Below, one piece after another: positions 21,107-32,913 of a DNA stretch of 64,000 bases; position 1 is the first letter of the stretch; each line of letters begins with the position of its first letter. The translations under genes were made by a program, and so were the position numbers. Below the pieces are notes generated by a model. That model did not search any database. It saw nothing but the letters and a program-made list of their open reading frames with translations, and had not been told where the DNA came from. Origin of the DNA: Symbiodinium natans (Eukaryota > Sar > Dinophyceae > Suessiales > Symbiodiniaceae); assembly GCA_905221605.1 (NCBI GenBank), contig CAJNDS010002670.1, positions 257,374 through 321,373 on the forward strand, given 5' to 3'.

Positions 21107-24100
21107 GCCCAGCAGAACGGCGGAGCGACGCTTTAACGGGGGTGAGGGTTTTCGGTTTGGGGATTAGAGGCCCCTAAACCCTAAACCCTAACCCTTGAGA
21201 GAAACCCTAAACCCTAAACCCTAAACCCTAAACCCCCAACCCTAAACCCTCAACCCTGAACCCTAAACTCTAAACCCTAAACCTTAAACCCGAAACCCTA
21301 AACCCCAAGCCCGAAACCCTAAACCCTAAGCTCGATATCGACGGTCCGTGTGTGTAGGCTCCGGGACGGCTGGTGCCAGGACTTGTTTCCCATTCTAAAC
21401 CCCTAAGCCCCAAAGACAGGCGGCTGTAGACCCTAAAACCTAAACCCCAAACCCCAAACCCCAAACCCTGAACCCTACACCTTAAACCCTGGCTGAGGGT
21501 TCCGAAAATGGAGCCGGGAGGTAGGCCCCTTGATGAAGCAGCAAAAGGAGGAGGAGGGGGCGTGGTCTCTGAAGTGCGAGAAGATTGAGGTGGACGTTGT
21601 TTAGAGTTTAGGGTTTAGGGTTTAGGGTTTAGGGGCCCCCTCAACACCCTACACCCAAAAGCAAGCTCAACCCCAAACCCTGAACAGTTCTAAGCCCTAA
21701 ACAACCGTAAACCTTCAACCCGACACCCGAAACCCTAACCCTAAACCCTAAACCTCAGAAATGCCTATGTCCCAGACACCCAACACACTAAACCCTGATT
21801 TTGACACGCCGGCTGTTGGCTCCAAACGGGGCTCAGGGCACGCCCTAAACCCTAAACCCTAAACCCTAAACCCTAAACCCCAAACCCTAAACCCTAAACC
21901 CTAAACCCTCAGCCCTAAACGCACACCCTCAGAACGCCGAAGCCATCGTCCAACCCTACGAAGTCCCTACCAACCTTCACCCTCCGCAGTTCGGTGCATA
22001 GGGTTTAGGCTTCAGGGTTTATTCGAGCCGGTCTTTCACTCCGAGGTGACGAGCCCCCCCCCCCCCCCGAGCAGAACAGAAGTCAACCTGAAGCCTCTCG
22101 ATGCTGCACACCATCCGCATCACCGATGTGGCCGCCTCCACGTCGGTGGTCGATCCCGGCTGCCTACAGGACCTTGCGCGGGTTCCTAAACCCTGAACCC
22201 TGAACCCTGAACCCTGAACCCTGAACCCTGAACCCTGAACCCGAAACCCGAAACCCGAAACCCGAAACCCTGAACCCTAAACCCTACACCCTAAACCCTA
22301 AACCCTAAACCCTAAACCCCAACACCCAAAACCCTGAACCCCAAATGGGGACGTCGGGGAGTTTGTAGGACTCCGTGTTGGGCCTCGGAGTGGTTTGGGG
22401 GCTTAGGGCTTGGAGCAGTGGAACCTCACTTCAATCCGGAGTTTACGTCGTTTGTGCGTGGCTTCTGCGCCGCAGGGGTTTAGGGCTTAGGGTTTGGGGT
22501 TTAGGGTTTAGGGTTTAGGGTTTAGGGTTTAGGGTTTAGGGTTTAGGGTTAGGGCTTAGGGAGGAAGCCTACCACCTTGGCCCTCAAGGCTCATGAACTC
22601 TGACTAGACCCGATCCTGAAACTCAAAACGCTTGCCAACGTCCCCCGAGGTTTTCCACCGGCCCTGCATATGACTGAGCAGCTGCACCACCCCCAAACGC
22701 TACAAACCCCAAACCCTAAACCATAAGCCTAACCTAAACCCTAAACCAGATAAACTCTAAACCCTAAGCCTGCTTTCCGGCCCTGAACCCCCTGAAGCCT
22801 TGAACCTCAATTCCAGGAGGGCCGGCCGCCCGACCCGCACCTTGGATCCGGAGGTAGGTGGGGATCTGGAGATTCAGGGTTTGGGGTTTAGGGTTTAGGG
22901 TAGAGCGTCTCTAAACCCTCAGCCCTGAACCAGCTTCGGTTTTGGCTCTTAGTTTTCAGGGTTTGGGGGTTTAGGGGTTCAGGGTTTTCGGGCGTTGGGG
23001 CGTGGAGGTTGTCCGCGCTGTGTGCCGAGGAGGGGGGGTGCGCGCGCGTTTCAATGTTTCTCCTGCAGCTTCCCGGTAGAGTCATAGGTTTCGGGATTTA
23101 GGATGCCCCAAGACTGAAGCCCCTCACCCCCTATCCTGAGCCCTAGGGTTTAGGGTTTAGGGTTTAGGGTTTAGGGTTTAGGGTTTAGGGTTTAGGGTTT
23201 AGGGTTTAGGGTTTAGGGTTTGGGGAAAATCGGATGTAGGCTTTCGGGTCGAGGAAGTTTAGGTATAGGGCCGGGGTTTGGAATTTTGGAAGTTCAAACC
23301 CTAAACCCCAAACCCTCAAACCCTAAACCCTAAACCCCAAACCCCAAACCCTAAACCCTAAACCCTAAACCCTAAACCCTAAACCCTAAGCCCAGGTACC
23401 TCCTGATCAAGTCCCACCGCATCGCGGTGGGCAGCCGCCAAGACTTCCAGAGCCGCACCTCCACCCCCAGATTCCCAGGCGCTTGGGTCTAGGGTTTAGG
23501 GTTTAGGGTTTAGGGTTTAGGGTTTAGGGTTCTCCAGCGCAGCTGGCGCCCCCATCAATTCAGCGGGTAAATTCCCCCCCGAAACCCCCCCCAGGAAGCA
23601 TTCCATAGCCCATCTGTTGTTTTGAGCTGGTTTTAAAGTTTGGCCTACTCCGTCGGTTGGTTCCCAAGCTCGATTTGAATTAATTATATTTTGTTCGGAC
23701 CCCGGTTGAAACGGTTCATTTTAAACAGCTTTGTTTTGAAAGCGCACGTTTTAACCAAATGTCCCTTTGGACAAACAATTTTGTTTTAACACCTCGCCTT
23801 ACCTTCCTCTGGATGACCCTCCCCCCCAGGATGCCGACACTCCAAACCCCACAAAAAACTCAGATTCCCAAACCCGCTTTGAACACCGGGCCCTTTACTT
23901 TCCAACCCGATTAACAACCCGAACGTCAAACCCACCCCACACCCCATCCAAAGATTGTTTTAGCTATTTTCGTCTGTGAGGCAACCGTGAAACCTTTCGT
24001 TAAACCAATATTCTGCGCTGGCGCATCAGGGCGAAGCCCCTAAACTTTATGGTTTAAAGTTTAGCGTGTGGGGTTTAGCTTTTAGGCGACAGGCGTTCTC

Positions 24101-25334
24101 GGCAGAAGGGTACCACCCAAGCCTCGCAGGCGCTCGAGGTTTTGCGGGGGGGGGGGGGGGGGGTGTTCTTGTATGTTGGGCAAGTCTACCCGTTTTTAGT
24201 TTGAGAGCCAAACCGTGAACTCTTTACTAGACCTGTAAATCCCTAACACCTTGAAGCCCTCAACCCGAAACCTGGGAACCTTTTTAAAGCTTTAAGCCCT
24301 AAACCCTAAACCCTGAAGCTTTCTGACCGCCAGGCCCATATGTAGTGAGCTTCGGCGGTATCAAGGATGCTGCGCAGTTGCTCCTCGGCCTGTGCCTGCG
24401 GATTCGAGCTTTGGGGCTGTGGGGCTTGTCTGAGCCCTAAATCTAGAATCCGAACCCGAAACCCTAAAGCCTGAACCCTGAACTCTAAGCGCTAACATCT
24501 AAACCCCCAAAGCCCTAAACCCTACAACCCTTGGGGGTGAACCAGGGATTCGCATGTGGGGTTTTGGGGTCGGGCGGAGGAGACCAAAAGCAAGCCGGCG
24601 GGAACTTCACATGCGGTGTCACCCTGATACCTGAATAGTGCCCTCAACCCTAACACCTAAACCCTAAACCATAAACTGCTCAGCTCCTAAACCCAAAAAG
24701 CTTTAGAAACCAGAAGAACAAGCCTCAGATTCCTCAACTGCCCGGTAAACTACCGGGAAGGATGGTGGAGCTGTGGGACCACAACAGTGGCAATGGCAAC
24801 GATGCGGTCCTCGAGCAGGCGCAGGGAGCGCATTCTTGTGGGATCGGAACGGTCCAAGGTTGAAGAACTCTGTGGCTTAGGGTTTGGGGTTTAGGGCAAA
24901 GGGCTAGCGTTAGGGCTAGGGCCTAGGCTTTGGGGTTTATGGTTTAGGGCGCTAGGGTTCTGGGTTTTGAATGCTTAGGTCTTGGGGATGGTCAGTGGGG
25001 GTTTCGGCACGGAGAATTGAGGTGCCTGGGATGACACCGTCGGTTGCATGTCGTCTTTGTAGACTCAGCGAGTTGTTGAGAAGTTGCTGACTCGAACCCA
25101 AATCCTAAACCCTAAACCCTTAACCCTGTTGCAAACCCTAAACCCTAAACCCTAAACCCTAAACCCTAAACCCTAAACCCTAAACCCTAAACCCTAAACC
25201 CTAAACCCTAAACCCTAAACCCTAAACCCTAAACCCTAAATCCTAACTAAACCCTTGCTGATGATTTCTGTCGGCTGCAGGTGACGATTGACTTCCAGCA
25301 TGAGGCCTCCGAGGGACACTTGGCAGAACCATGA
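21107..25334 (+). CDS. Unidentified multi-exon gene ending at 25334
   Basis: Candidate exons: 21107-21141, 21539-21598, 21933-21993, 22094-22181, 22419-22477, 22817-22853, 23396-23492 (may itself end with TAG at 23490), 24106-24138, 24334-24408, 24729-24851, 25063-25096 and 25281-25334 (TGA). Clear readings include NAEAIVQPYEVPTNLHPPQF, EPHFNPEFTSFVRGFCAAG, VVSFGGIKDAAQLLLGLCLR and MVELWDHNSGNGNDAVLEQA. Acceptors are good (TCAG, CCAG, TGCAG), and donors include a textbook GTAGGT at 22854. Two genes are possible, with a boundary in the AT-richer stretch 23.5-24.06 kb. No domain recognised. Confidence 0.5.
21850..23395. repeat. Heptamer arrays between exons (CCCTAAA, CCCTGAA, TTTAGGG)
   Basis: CCCTAAA at 21842-21915; CCCTGAA and CCCGAAA at 22188-22275, then CCCTAAA to 22345; TTTAGGG at 22478-22560 and 23138-23225; CCCTAAA/CCCCAAA at 23295-23390. 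The exon at 22419 and the island at 22817 sit between blocks. Confidence 0.85.
23500..24060. other. AT-richer unique region, possible gene boundary
   Basis: About 550 bp with few heptamers, containing TTAATTATATTTTG and several TTTTG runs. An open frame 23767-23979 has no family resemblance. TTTT-rich motifs have been proposed as dinoflagellate promoter elements, so this could be a promoter, but nothing here proves it. Confidence 0.3.
25130..25250. repeat. Pure CCCTAAA array
   Basis: About 17 perfect CCCTAAA units ending a few bases before the acceptor of the exon at 25281. A matching TTTAGGG block (25385-25435) lies beyond that exon. Confidence 0.9.
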
Positions 25335-25455
25335 GCAGAGAACCAATGGCATCCAAGGCGTCACCTCAAACTCCCCTAGGGGGGTTAGGGTTTAGGGTTT
25401 AGGGTTTGGGGTTTAGGGTTTAGGGTTTAGGGTGAGACCCGAGTAGTCCTTGCAG

Positions 25456-27477
25456 CTGCTTCTTGCCGCAAGTATGATGCCGATGCCACTCATGCGGGAA
25501 GTTTTGTGAGAAGACGCCGTTCGCCCCCAAGAGTGCGGCGACCCGTCAACTCCTAAGCCCCACATCCTACTGTCCTTTAGGGTTTAGGGTTTAGGGTTTA
25601 GGGTTTAGGGTTTAGGGTCCCCAAACTCTACACCCTAAGCCACAAACCCTGAACCCTAAACCCTAAAACCTATAAAGCCAAGCCCAGGTACGAAGACTTG
25701 GCAGATGTCTGCTGGTGGCACGATGACGCTGACCTGGGCCATCACCTCAGCATCCCGTCTCAAGAGAGTTCAGGGTTTTGGGCTGAACGAGGATAAGCCC
25801 TAAACCTTATGCCCCCAAATATCCCTAATCCCTAGTCCCTAAGCCCGAATCCCTAGGCCCTAATCTGTGCTATGCTCAAGGAGCCACTCTTCACCCCCCC
25901 CTCCACGCCCGACCTGCTGCGGATATCACGGGTGGCCGCGCAGGAGTCGGGTTGGGGTTCGGGGTTGGGTTGGGGGTTTAGGGTTCAGGGTTCAGGGTTA
26001 AGGGTTTGGGTTCAGGATTTAGGGTCTAGGGCTGTGCACAATTCGAGTCCCCTGGCCTGGCAGTAGATACTTTTCGCATTCAGCAACCGTCGCCGAAGAT
26101 TGCCAGAGAAGAAGGCCATGACATTGCGGGGCACATGGGTAGTTCTCTAAGTCAGGGTCCCGTTTGGGGGGTCCTCTCTATTAACGTGCCGTACTATCTT
26201 CAGAGAGCTACCCACATGATGCTGAAGAGGAGTGGCTACGGCTACATCCTAAACCTCAAAAGCTGTTCCTAGCGCACGGAGCTTTCGTGAGCAGGGGGGT
26301 GTTGGTCGCGCTTGTGGAAGTTACAGCGCATCCGTCTGGGAGTTGTGCTCCGAGTGGAACCGTCTCCCAACAACTACCCAGATGGTAAACGACCAGCTGG
26401 CACTTCGCTGCGCATAGCATGCATCCTTCCTGCAGGGGTGTTTAAGAAAAATGCCGAACTGCAACCATGGCTCCGCTTGCAAAGCCTCCCTGCACATCGA
26501 AGGCGGTACCCCCCCCCCCCCCACCCCCCTCCCCCCCTCCCCCCCCCCCTTCTGTCTTGTCGGATCTACGCCTCGAGATGATCACGAAGTGCCTCCAACA
26601 CCTTGCCGGCACAAAAGCCTGCCAGAAAACCTTGCAGATACCAGCAAGTCTCATGCCGGGAAGTGAACCCCATGAGCGAGGGATTCGGGTGCAGGTTTAG
26701 GCTTTGAGGATTTCATTTGGCACTACCGAGTTTTTTCTTTGGGGGTGGGGGGGGGGTGGGGTGCATATTCCTCTTAATCTTTCGAGTTTTCGAAATCAAG
26801 GAACCCCAATTAATACCAAGTTGAATCTGGGTAGATGGTGCAGGGCTCCCCAAACCCTAAACCCTACGCCCTAAGCCCTAAACCCTAAACCCTAAACCTT
26901 TCCTGCCTCTGCGAGGACCTGAGCCTACTGGTGGAGGAAGGTGTCCCAATTGAGCCGTACATACTCATGACACTTGGTCTTGGGTTTAGGGATGCTCAAA
27001 GTGTCGGGATTCAGGGTTCGCATGCTCTGCATCGACCCTAACCCCTAAACCCCAAACCCTAAACCCCAAATCCTAAACCCTAAACCCTAAACCCCAAACC
27101 CTAAACCCTAAACCCTACTCTTTTTCAACAACTCCCGCAAGCGGACTTGCCTAGCAGGCCGTCGAGTCATGTTTGGGCCATTCTCGGGAGGACCCCAAAA
27201 CCCCCAAACCCCCCAAACCCCCAAACGCCCCAAACCCCCAAAACCCCCAAGACCCCAAAACCCCAAAACCCCCCAAAACCCCCCCAAACCCTTCCAAAAC
27301 CCCCAAAACCCCCCAAAACCCAAAACCTCACACCCTAAGCCCGGAAACCCTACACCCCAAACCCCAAAGACACCACACCCTAAGCCCTGAAGCCCCGAAG
27401 CATGGACCACCAAAAGCAGCCCAGGACGGGGGTGGCTTCGGAAGTTCAAGACAGGCGCGGTGGGTGGGGGGATGGGT

Positions 27478-27544
<67 letters not shown>

Positions 27545-30060
27545 GGTTCAGGGTTCAGGGTTCAGGGTTCAGGGTTCAGGGTTCAGGGTTTAGGGTGCAC
27601 AGAGGTTCTGATAGGGTTTAGAAGGTATAGAGTGGTGTTAGGGTTCAGGTTTCAGGGTGCAAAAAAGGGCCGAAAGAGTTTAGGACACGGTTTCGGTATG
27701 GGGCTAGGCTTTCGGGTTTACTGTTTGATGCAGGGTTTGGGGTTTGTGGGGTTTACAGGGTTTATGGGGTTACATAGCATGCTTTTTCTACGGCTTCTAT
27801 CCAGCTTCAAGGCCGACGAAAACCGAGATCCTAAAACCCGAAGCCCTGAACTCCCTAAACTCCCTAAACCCCCTAACTCCCTAAACCCGAAACCCTATAT
27901 TCCCCAAACCCGGCTGAATGCATATAGATCTCAAGCAGTTGTCAGCGCCGAAGGTGGCAACCGTCGGGCACCGATCGGGAGAATCCTGTCTGGGAGGATG
28001 CCCGTGAACTCTTCTTGGATCTTCAAGGCGGGTCAGGGTTTAAGGTTTTGGTTTAGGGTTTAGGGTTTAAGGTTTAGGGTTTAGGGTTCAGGGTATAGGG
28101 TTTAGGGTTTCGATTCCAGGTTTTCGGGTTCAAGGCCTTGCGGGCGTTAATGGCTCTTAAAGTATATTTATGAAGGGACCGAGCCCTGTATGAGGGCAAT
28201 GAAGGTGTGGTGTAGGCTCGAAGGTCGAAATTTTGAGCAGAAACCCTGAGCACAAAAACCGCAGAACCCGAAAACCGTAAACCCTAAAGCCCTAAAACCC
28301 CAAAAAACCCCCCAAAAGCCCAAAACAACCAAACAGAAACAGAAACGGCAAAAAACATCCCTAGACTTCTAAACCCCAAAACCCTAAACCCCTAAAGCCC
28401 TAAAACGCCCAAACCCTAAGAACCCTGAAAACCCAAGAGCCCAAAAACCAAAAACAAACGCAGAAAACCCAAAAACACCCAGAAAAGCCAAACAAAAACC
28501 TAAAACCCTAAAACCCTAGACCCTAAACCCTAAACCCTAAACCCTAAACCCTAAACCCTAAACCCTAAACCCTAAACCCTAAACCCTAAACCCTAAACCC
28601 TAAACCCTAAACCCTAAACCCTAAACCCTAAAACCCTAGATCTCAAAATGTGAGCTCCGGCGTTGGAAATGGGAGGCTACACCGTGGAGGTGTGGAGCAC
28701 TTCGAAGGATGGAGGAGGCCAGGGTTTAGGGTTTAGGGTTTAGGGTTTAGGGTTTAGGGTTTAGGGTTTAGGGTTTAGGGTTTAGGGTTTAGGGTTTAGG
28801 GTTTAGGGTTTAGGGTTTAGGGTTTAGGGTTTAGGGTTTAGGGTTTAGGGTTTAGGGTTTAGGGTTTAGGGTTTAGGGTTTAGGGTTTAGGGTTTAGGGT
28901 TTAGGGCTTAGGGCTTAGGGCGTTTAGGATTTAGGGTTTAGGGTTTGGGGTTTAGGGTTTAGGGTTTAGGGCGTTTGGGGTTTAGGGTTTAGGGTTCAGT
29001 GGGTTTCTTCTGCCTTGGGCTATTGAGGCTTATAGGCTTATAGGGCTTATGGGGCTAAATTAGGGGGGGGGGGGGGGGCTCAGGGCTTCTAGTAAGGGCT
29101 TTTTCGGGTTTACAGGGGCTCATAGGGCTCATAGGGCTCATAGGGCTCATAGGGCTCATAGGGCTCATAGGGCTCATAGGGCTCATAGGGCTCATAGGGG
29201 TTGAGAAGGCCGGGCATTTTTTTTTTAGCTGCACCTGGGGTTTAGGGAGCTCAGGCCCCTGCATGCTTTGAGGGTTTTGTGTCAGAGGGTCCGGGATGGG
29301 GGCTTTCATGCTTTAGAGGCAAGGCTGAGGGATTGACAGTTGGAGATTCAGGGTTTGGGGTTGCTATAGGGGATTTCGTAGGAGCTGAGTGTTGAAGCCG
29401 AGCTTCCTAAGCCCCATGCCCTAAACCCTGAACCCACCAGCCTTGACCCCAAATGAGTGTCGTTCCCTTAAAGTCAGAACCCGAAAGCCCCAGACCCTAA
29501 ACCCCAAACCCTAAACCCCAAACCCTAAACCCCAAACCCTAAACCCCAAACCCTAAACCCCCAAACCCTAAACCTTCAATCGTAGCTCAAGGAGATCGCC
29601 TCTTGGGCGACTCGCTCTTCCTGCCGGCCCCGGGGCCGGGGGCCGAGGCCCCGAACTGCCAGGGCTTAGGGTTTTAGGATTGAGGGTTTAAGGGTTTTAG
29701 GATTGAGGGTTTAAGGGTTTTAGGGCTTTAGGCTTTAGGGTTTTAGGGTTTTAGGGTTTTAGGGTTTTAGGGTTTTAGGGCTTTAGGGTTTTAGGGTTTT
29801 AGGGTTTTAGGGTTTTAGGGTTTTAGGGTTTTAGGGTTTTAGGGTTTTAGGGTTTAGGGTTGGGGTTTACGTAGTTATGGTTCGTACGACGCGTGGAGTC
29901 CTTGCTGAACCTCCTTTGCTGAGGTTCGGGTTTCAATTGTTGTTATGCTAGGTATGATATGCAAAAGGAGATGTCTACGTTCTCGCCCAAACAAATTGAA
30001 AAGGCGGAAGCACAGCCACAAGAAGGGGCCCAAATGCATATTCCGACAAAGCATGCATGA
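25456..30060 (+). CDS. Unidentified multi-exon gene with phase-consistent exons
   Basis: Candidate exons: 25456-25544, 25688-25774, 25881-25950, 26084-26138, 26204-26286, 26321-26384, 26436-26505, 26562-26694, 26916-26976, 27142-27190, 27425-27459, 27939-28031, 28655-28723, 29592-29663 and 29952-30060 (TGA). Phases match across 26138/26204 (GT-AG, 65-nt intron), 26286/26321 and 26384/26436. Sample readings are YEDLADVCWWHDDADLGHH, SYPHDAEEEWLRLHPKPQKL, LGVVLRVEPSPNNYPD and QLIRGIL-type basic stretches further on. The junction 26505/26562 lacks an AG acceptor but has a CGG direct repeat, and 29663 uses a GC donor. I do not recognise a family, and more than one gene may be present. Confidence 0.5.
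26139..26203 (+). other. 65-nt GT-AG intron with inverted-repeat ends
   Basis: Runs from GTAGTTCTCT to TATCTTCAG. The sequence across the donor, CACATGGGTAGTTCTCT, is the imperfect reverse complement of that across the acceptor, AGAGAGCTACCCACATG, so the intron and both exon edges can fold into one stem. It is the only short intron without heptamers that I could define, and it has a foldback structure instead. Confidence 0.7.
26506..26560. repeat. Poly-C tract with minor interruptions
   Basis: About 45 bases of C broken by A and T, forming nearly the whole of a putative 56-nt intron between exons 26436-26505 and 26562-26694. Confidence 0.7.
27185..27600. repeat. CCCCAAAA block followed by TTGAGGG and TTCAGGG blocks
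   Basis: 27190-27330 is CCCCAAAA/CCCCCAAA, mirror of the TTTTGGGG block at 9.7 kb. 27472-27545 is homogeneous GGGTTGA, and 27545-27590 is GGGTTCA. ORFs of Pro-Lys-Asn repeats here are artefacts. Confidence 0.9.
28500..29000. repeat. Paired long arrays, CCCTAAA then TTTAGGG, around one exon
   Basis: CCCTAAA (28515-28632) precedes, and TTTAGGG (28720-28905, about 27 units) follows, the candidate exon 28655-28723. This is one of the clearest examples of the exon-in-the-middle layout. Confidence 0.9.
29113..29205. repeat. GGGCTCATA 9-bp tandem repeat
   Basis: About nine or ten perfect copies of GGGCTCATA next to a G run (29065-29080). No coding role; the reverse frame gives a Met-Ser-Pro repeat that is an artefact. 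Confidence 0.85.
29640..29865. repeat. TTTTAGGG octamer array
   Basis: About 20 copies of TTTTAGGG, the unit of Chlamydomonas-type telomeres, starting directly after the GC donor of exon 29592-29663 and ending in TTTAGGG. Homogeneous and distinct from the neighbouring heptamers. Confidence 0.9.
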
Positions 30061-30299
30061 AGGGGCCTGCACGTCTACTTTTCGTCCTCTAATTGAAGTG
30101 ACAGGTCGGCGAGCTTTAGGGTTCAGGGTTCAGGGTTCAGGGTTTGGGGTTTAGGGTTTAGGGTTTAGGGGGTTTAGGGAGTTTAGGGTTTAGGGTTTGG
30201 GTTTTCGTCGAGCTTGGATCCTGAATCTGCAAGTTTGCCGTTCAGGGAGTGTAGGGTTCCGGGTTTAGGGCTTCGTGGTTGAGGCTAAGGGGCCAAATC

Positions 30300-30835
30300 C
30301 TGAACCCCTAAACCCCTAAACCCCTAAACCCCTAAACCCCTAAACCCCTAAACCCCTAAACCCCTAAACCCCTAAACCCCTAAACCCCTAAACCCCTAAA
30401 CCTAAACCCCTAAACCCCTAAACCCCTAAACCCCTAAACCCCTAAACCCCTAAACCCCTAAACCCCTAAACCCCTAAACCCCTAAACCCCCCAACCCCTA
30501 AACCCCTAAACCCCTAAACCCCTAAACCCTCAACTGTGTGGCCTTGCGGTTCCGGTGCCTTTGGCCTGGCTATCTGGTGGGGCACGTGGTACTGTGAGCT
30601 CTGTGAAACGATGAAGCCCTAAACCCCCCGAAACGCTTAGACCCGAAAGCCCTAGCCCTAAACCCTAAACCCTAAACCCTAAACCCTAAACCCTAAACCC
30701 TAAACCCGAAACCCTAAACCCTAAACCCTAAACCCTAAACCCTAAACCCTAAACCCTAAACCCTAAACCCTAAACCCTAAGCCCTAAGCCCTAAACCCTA
30801 AACCCTAAACCCTAATCCAAAAACCCTTAAACCCT
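30300..30835. repeat. CCCCTAAA array, unique island, CCCTAAA array
   Basis: 30302-30530 is a nearly pure CCCCTAAA array (about 28 units). 30533-30625 is unique, with two open frames of which one reads WPCGSGAFGLAIWWGTWYCE and stops at 30625. 30655-30835 is CCCTAAA. The island may be a terminal exon, but the frame is not certain. Confidence 0.75.
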
Positions 30836-30896
30836 CAAACCTTAAACCCTAACTGACACGTCACATTTGGGTGGAGCCCCACTGCCCTCCGTGCAG

Positions 30897-32772
30897 GCGA
30901 CTCTCGACCTGCTGGGTGCAAGAGGCGCGAGCCGCCCAAAAAACAAGAAGAATGGGCGAGTTTAGGGTTTAGGGTTTAGGTTTTAGGGTTTAGGGTTTAG
31001 GGTTTAGGGTTTAGGTTTTAGGGTTTAGGGTTTAGGGTTTAGGGTTTATGGGTACCCCCAAATATGAGGCGCCGCCTTGAAAATAGTCACCTCAAAGGGG
31101 CCAGAATTTAGAGACACCATGGTATGTATAACTCCTGCGCGCGCCTAGAGCCTCCAAAGCACCCAAGAACAATGCGGCCTAAAAGACCCTAACGGCCCCC
31201 AAGGGCCCCTAAAGCATCTTCTGTTCCCAACATCGCCAACACGACCTAACACCCCGTGCAGCCTGCTCAGGAGGCTCAGGAGCTTTAGGGTTTTGGGTTT
31301 CGGGTTGAGGGACTTCGGGGTTACGGCCAAGCGATCTTAGGAGTTCCGAGGGGTTTCTTTAAGATCCTGTGATCGGGGGGCTCTTCGGCAGCAGAAGTCG
31401 GGGCTCTGGCTTTGCTTTGCTTTGGTGGTGGAATCTAGGATTCCGGCAAGAGATGTCCAATGGCCAGGGTTTGGGGTTCGGTAGGGTTTGAGGGTTTGGG
31501 GTTTGAGGGTTTGGGTTCAGGGTTTGGGGTTGAGGGTTCAGGGTCTTAAGGCTTTGTAGGGTTTCTTGCCTACAAACCTTTTCTTACTGCGCGGCAGTTT
31601 TCTTGGGGAGAACCCAAGCTTGCAAGAAGCCCGCAGCCTAAAACCCCAAAACCCTAGACCCTAAAGCCCTAAACCCGAAAGCCCTACACCCGAAACCCTA
31701 AACCCTAGACCCTAAACCCCAAAGCCTAAACCCTAAACCCTAGACCGTAAACCATAAACCCTGAACCCCAAACCCACCAGCAGGCACATCTCGACTGCAG
31801 ATTGCCTACAGCGTGCAAGCGAACGGACCAGGCATTTTTTTCGTGAAAATTAGAGTCGGCCCGGGTTTTGGGTTTAGGGTTTGGGTTTGGGGTTTAGGGT
31901 TTAGGGTGTAGGGTTTAGGGTTTAGGGTTTGGGGTTTGGGGTTTGGGGTTTGGGTTTAGGGTTGACGGTTTGGGGTTTGGGGTTTGGGGTTTCTGGGAGT
32001 CTTGGCGTGTCGGACTCCTGAACCAACCTAAGACGGAAGCCCTACACTGTGTGCCCCAAACCCTGCCCTTCTGAACCCTTCAACCCCTCAGAACCCCTCA
32101 ACCCAAAACCGCAAACTTCCAGAATCCGCAGAGTTTTGGGGGTTGGGGATGAGGGACGCTCTGGTGGGGTCTGGTGCGTTGTAGCTCGAGTCCTTGGGAG
32201 CTTGGGATGTTCCGTTCCAGCGTCCTCGAGAAACCCCTCAAATCCCTACACCCGTGGAAACCCCCTGAGGCCCCTGAACCCTACATCCCTGAAACCCCTA
32301 AAGCCCTAAACCGTAAACCCTGAACCCTGAATTCCTGAAACCCCTAAACCCTCAACCCCTTAACCGGGGCCTTGAAATGCAAAGGCAGTTGGGGGCTGAG
32401 GGCTCAGGTTCTACGGGCTTAGGGTCTTGGGGTTTAGGGTCTAGGGTTGAAGGGTTTCAGGGGTTCAGGGTTTAATTAGGGGTTTAGGGTTTAGGGTGTT
32501 GAGGGTTTTGAGGGTTTGGAGGGTTTTGAGGGTTTTGAGGGTTTTGGGGTTTCAGTGCTTCGGTGTTTGGAGCCATGTGGCCCACTATGTCAGCTTGTTT
32601 TGCTATCCCTAAACCCTAAACCCTAAACCCGAAACCCCTAAACCCTAAATCCCTAAACCCTAAACCCTCAAACCCCGTAAGCAGCCAAAACCTCCACCCT
32701 GAACGACTTCGCGAGGCGCGTCTCCTCCGCGGGTGGTGCGGAAGGACGGACAGAACCTCTCCGACATGAAAG
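30897..32772 (+). CDS. Candidate exons upstream of the tyrosinase core
   Basis: Islands that read open: 30897-30960 (ATLDLLGARGASRPKNKKNG), 31438-31467, 31592-31630, 31801-31864 (IAYSVQANGPGIFFVKIRVG), 32182-32230 and 32685-32772 (LNDFARRVSSAGGAEGR, GC donor after GAAAG). They lie in order on the + strand just before the first tyrosinase exon and may encode the N terminus of that protein or a separate gene. Phase between 32772 and 32914 was not settled. Confidence 0.35.
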
Positions 32773-32913
32773 GCTTTACACCCTAAACCCTAAACCCCAA
32801 GCCCCAAACCCTAAACCGTAAACTATAAACCCCAAACCCTAAACCCCAAACCCTAAACCCTAAACCCCAAACCCTAAGCCTTGAGCCTTAAACACCCTAA
32901 ACACCCGAAGCAG

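Noticed and set aside
27147-27487. Pro-Lys-Asn repeat proteins and similar ORFs in heptamer or octamer arrays (9750-9938, 27108-27449, 52051-52245)
   Set aside because: They are direct translations of CCCCAAA-type repeats and show no protein features beyond the repeat.
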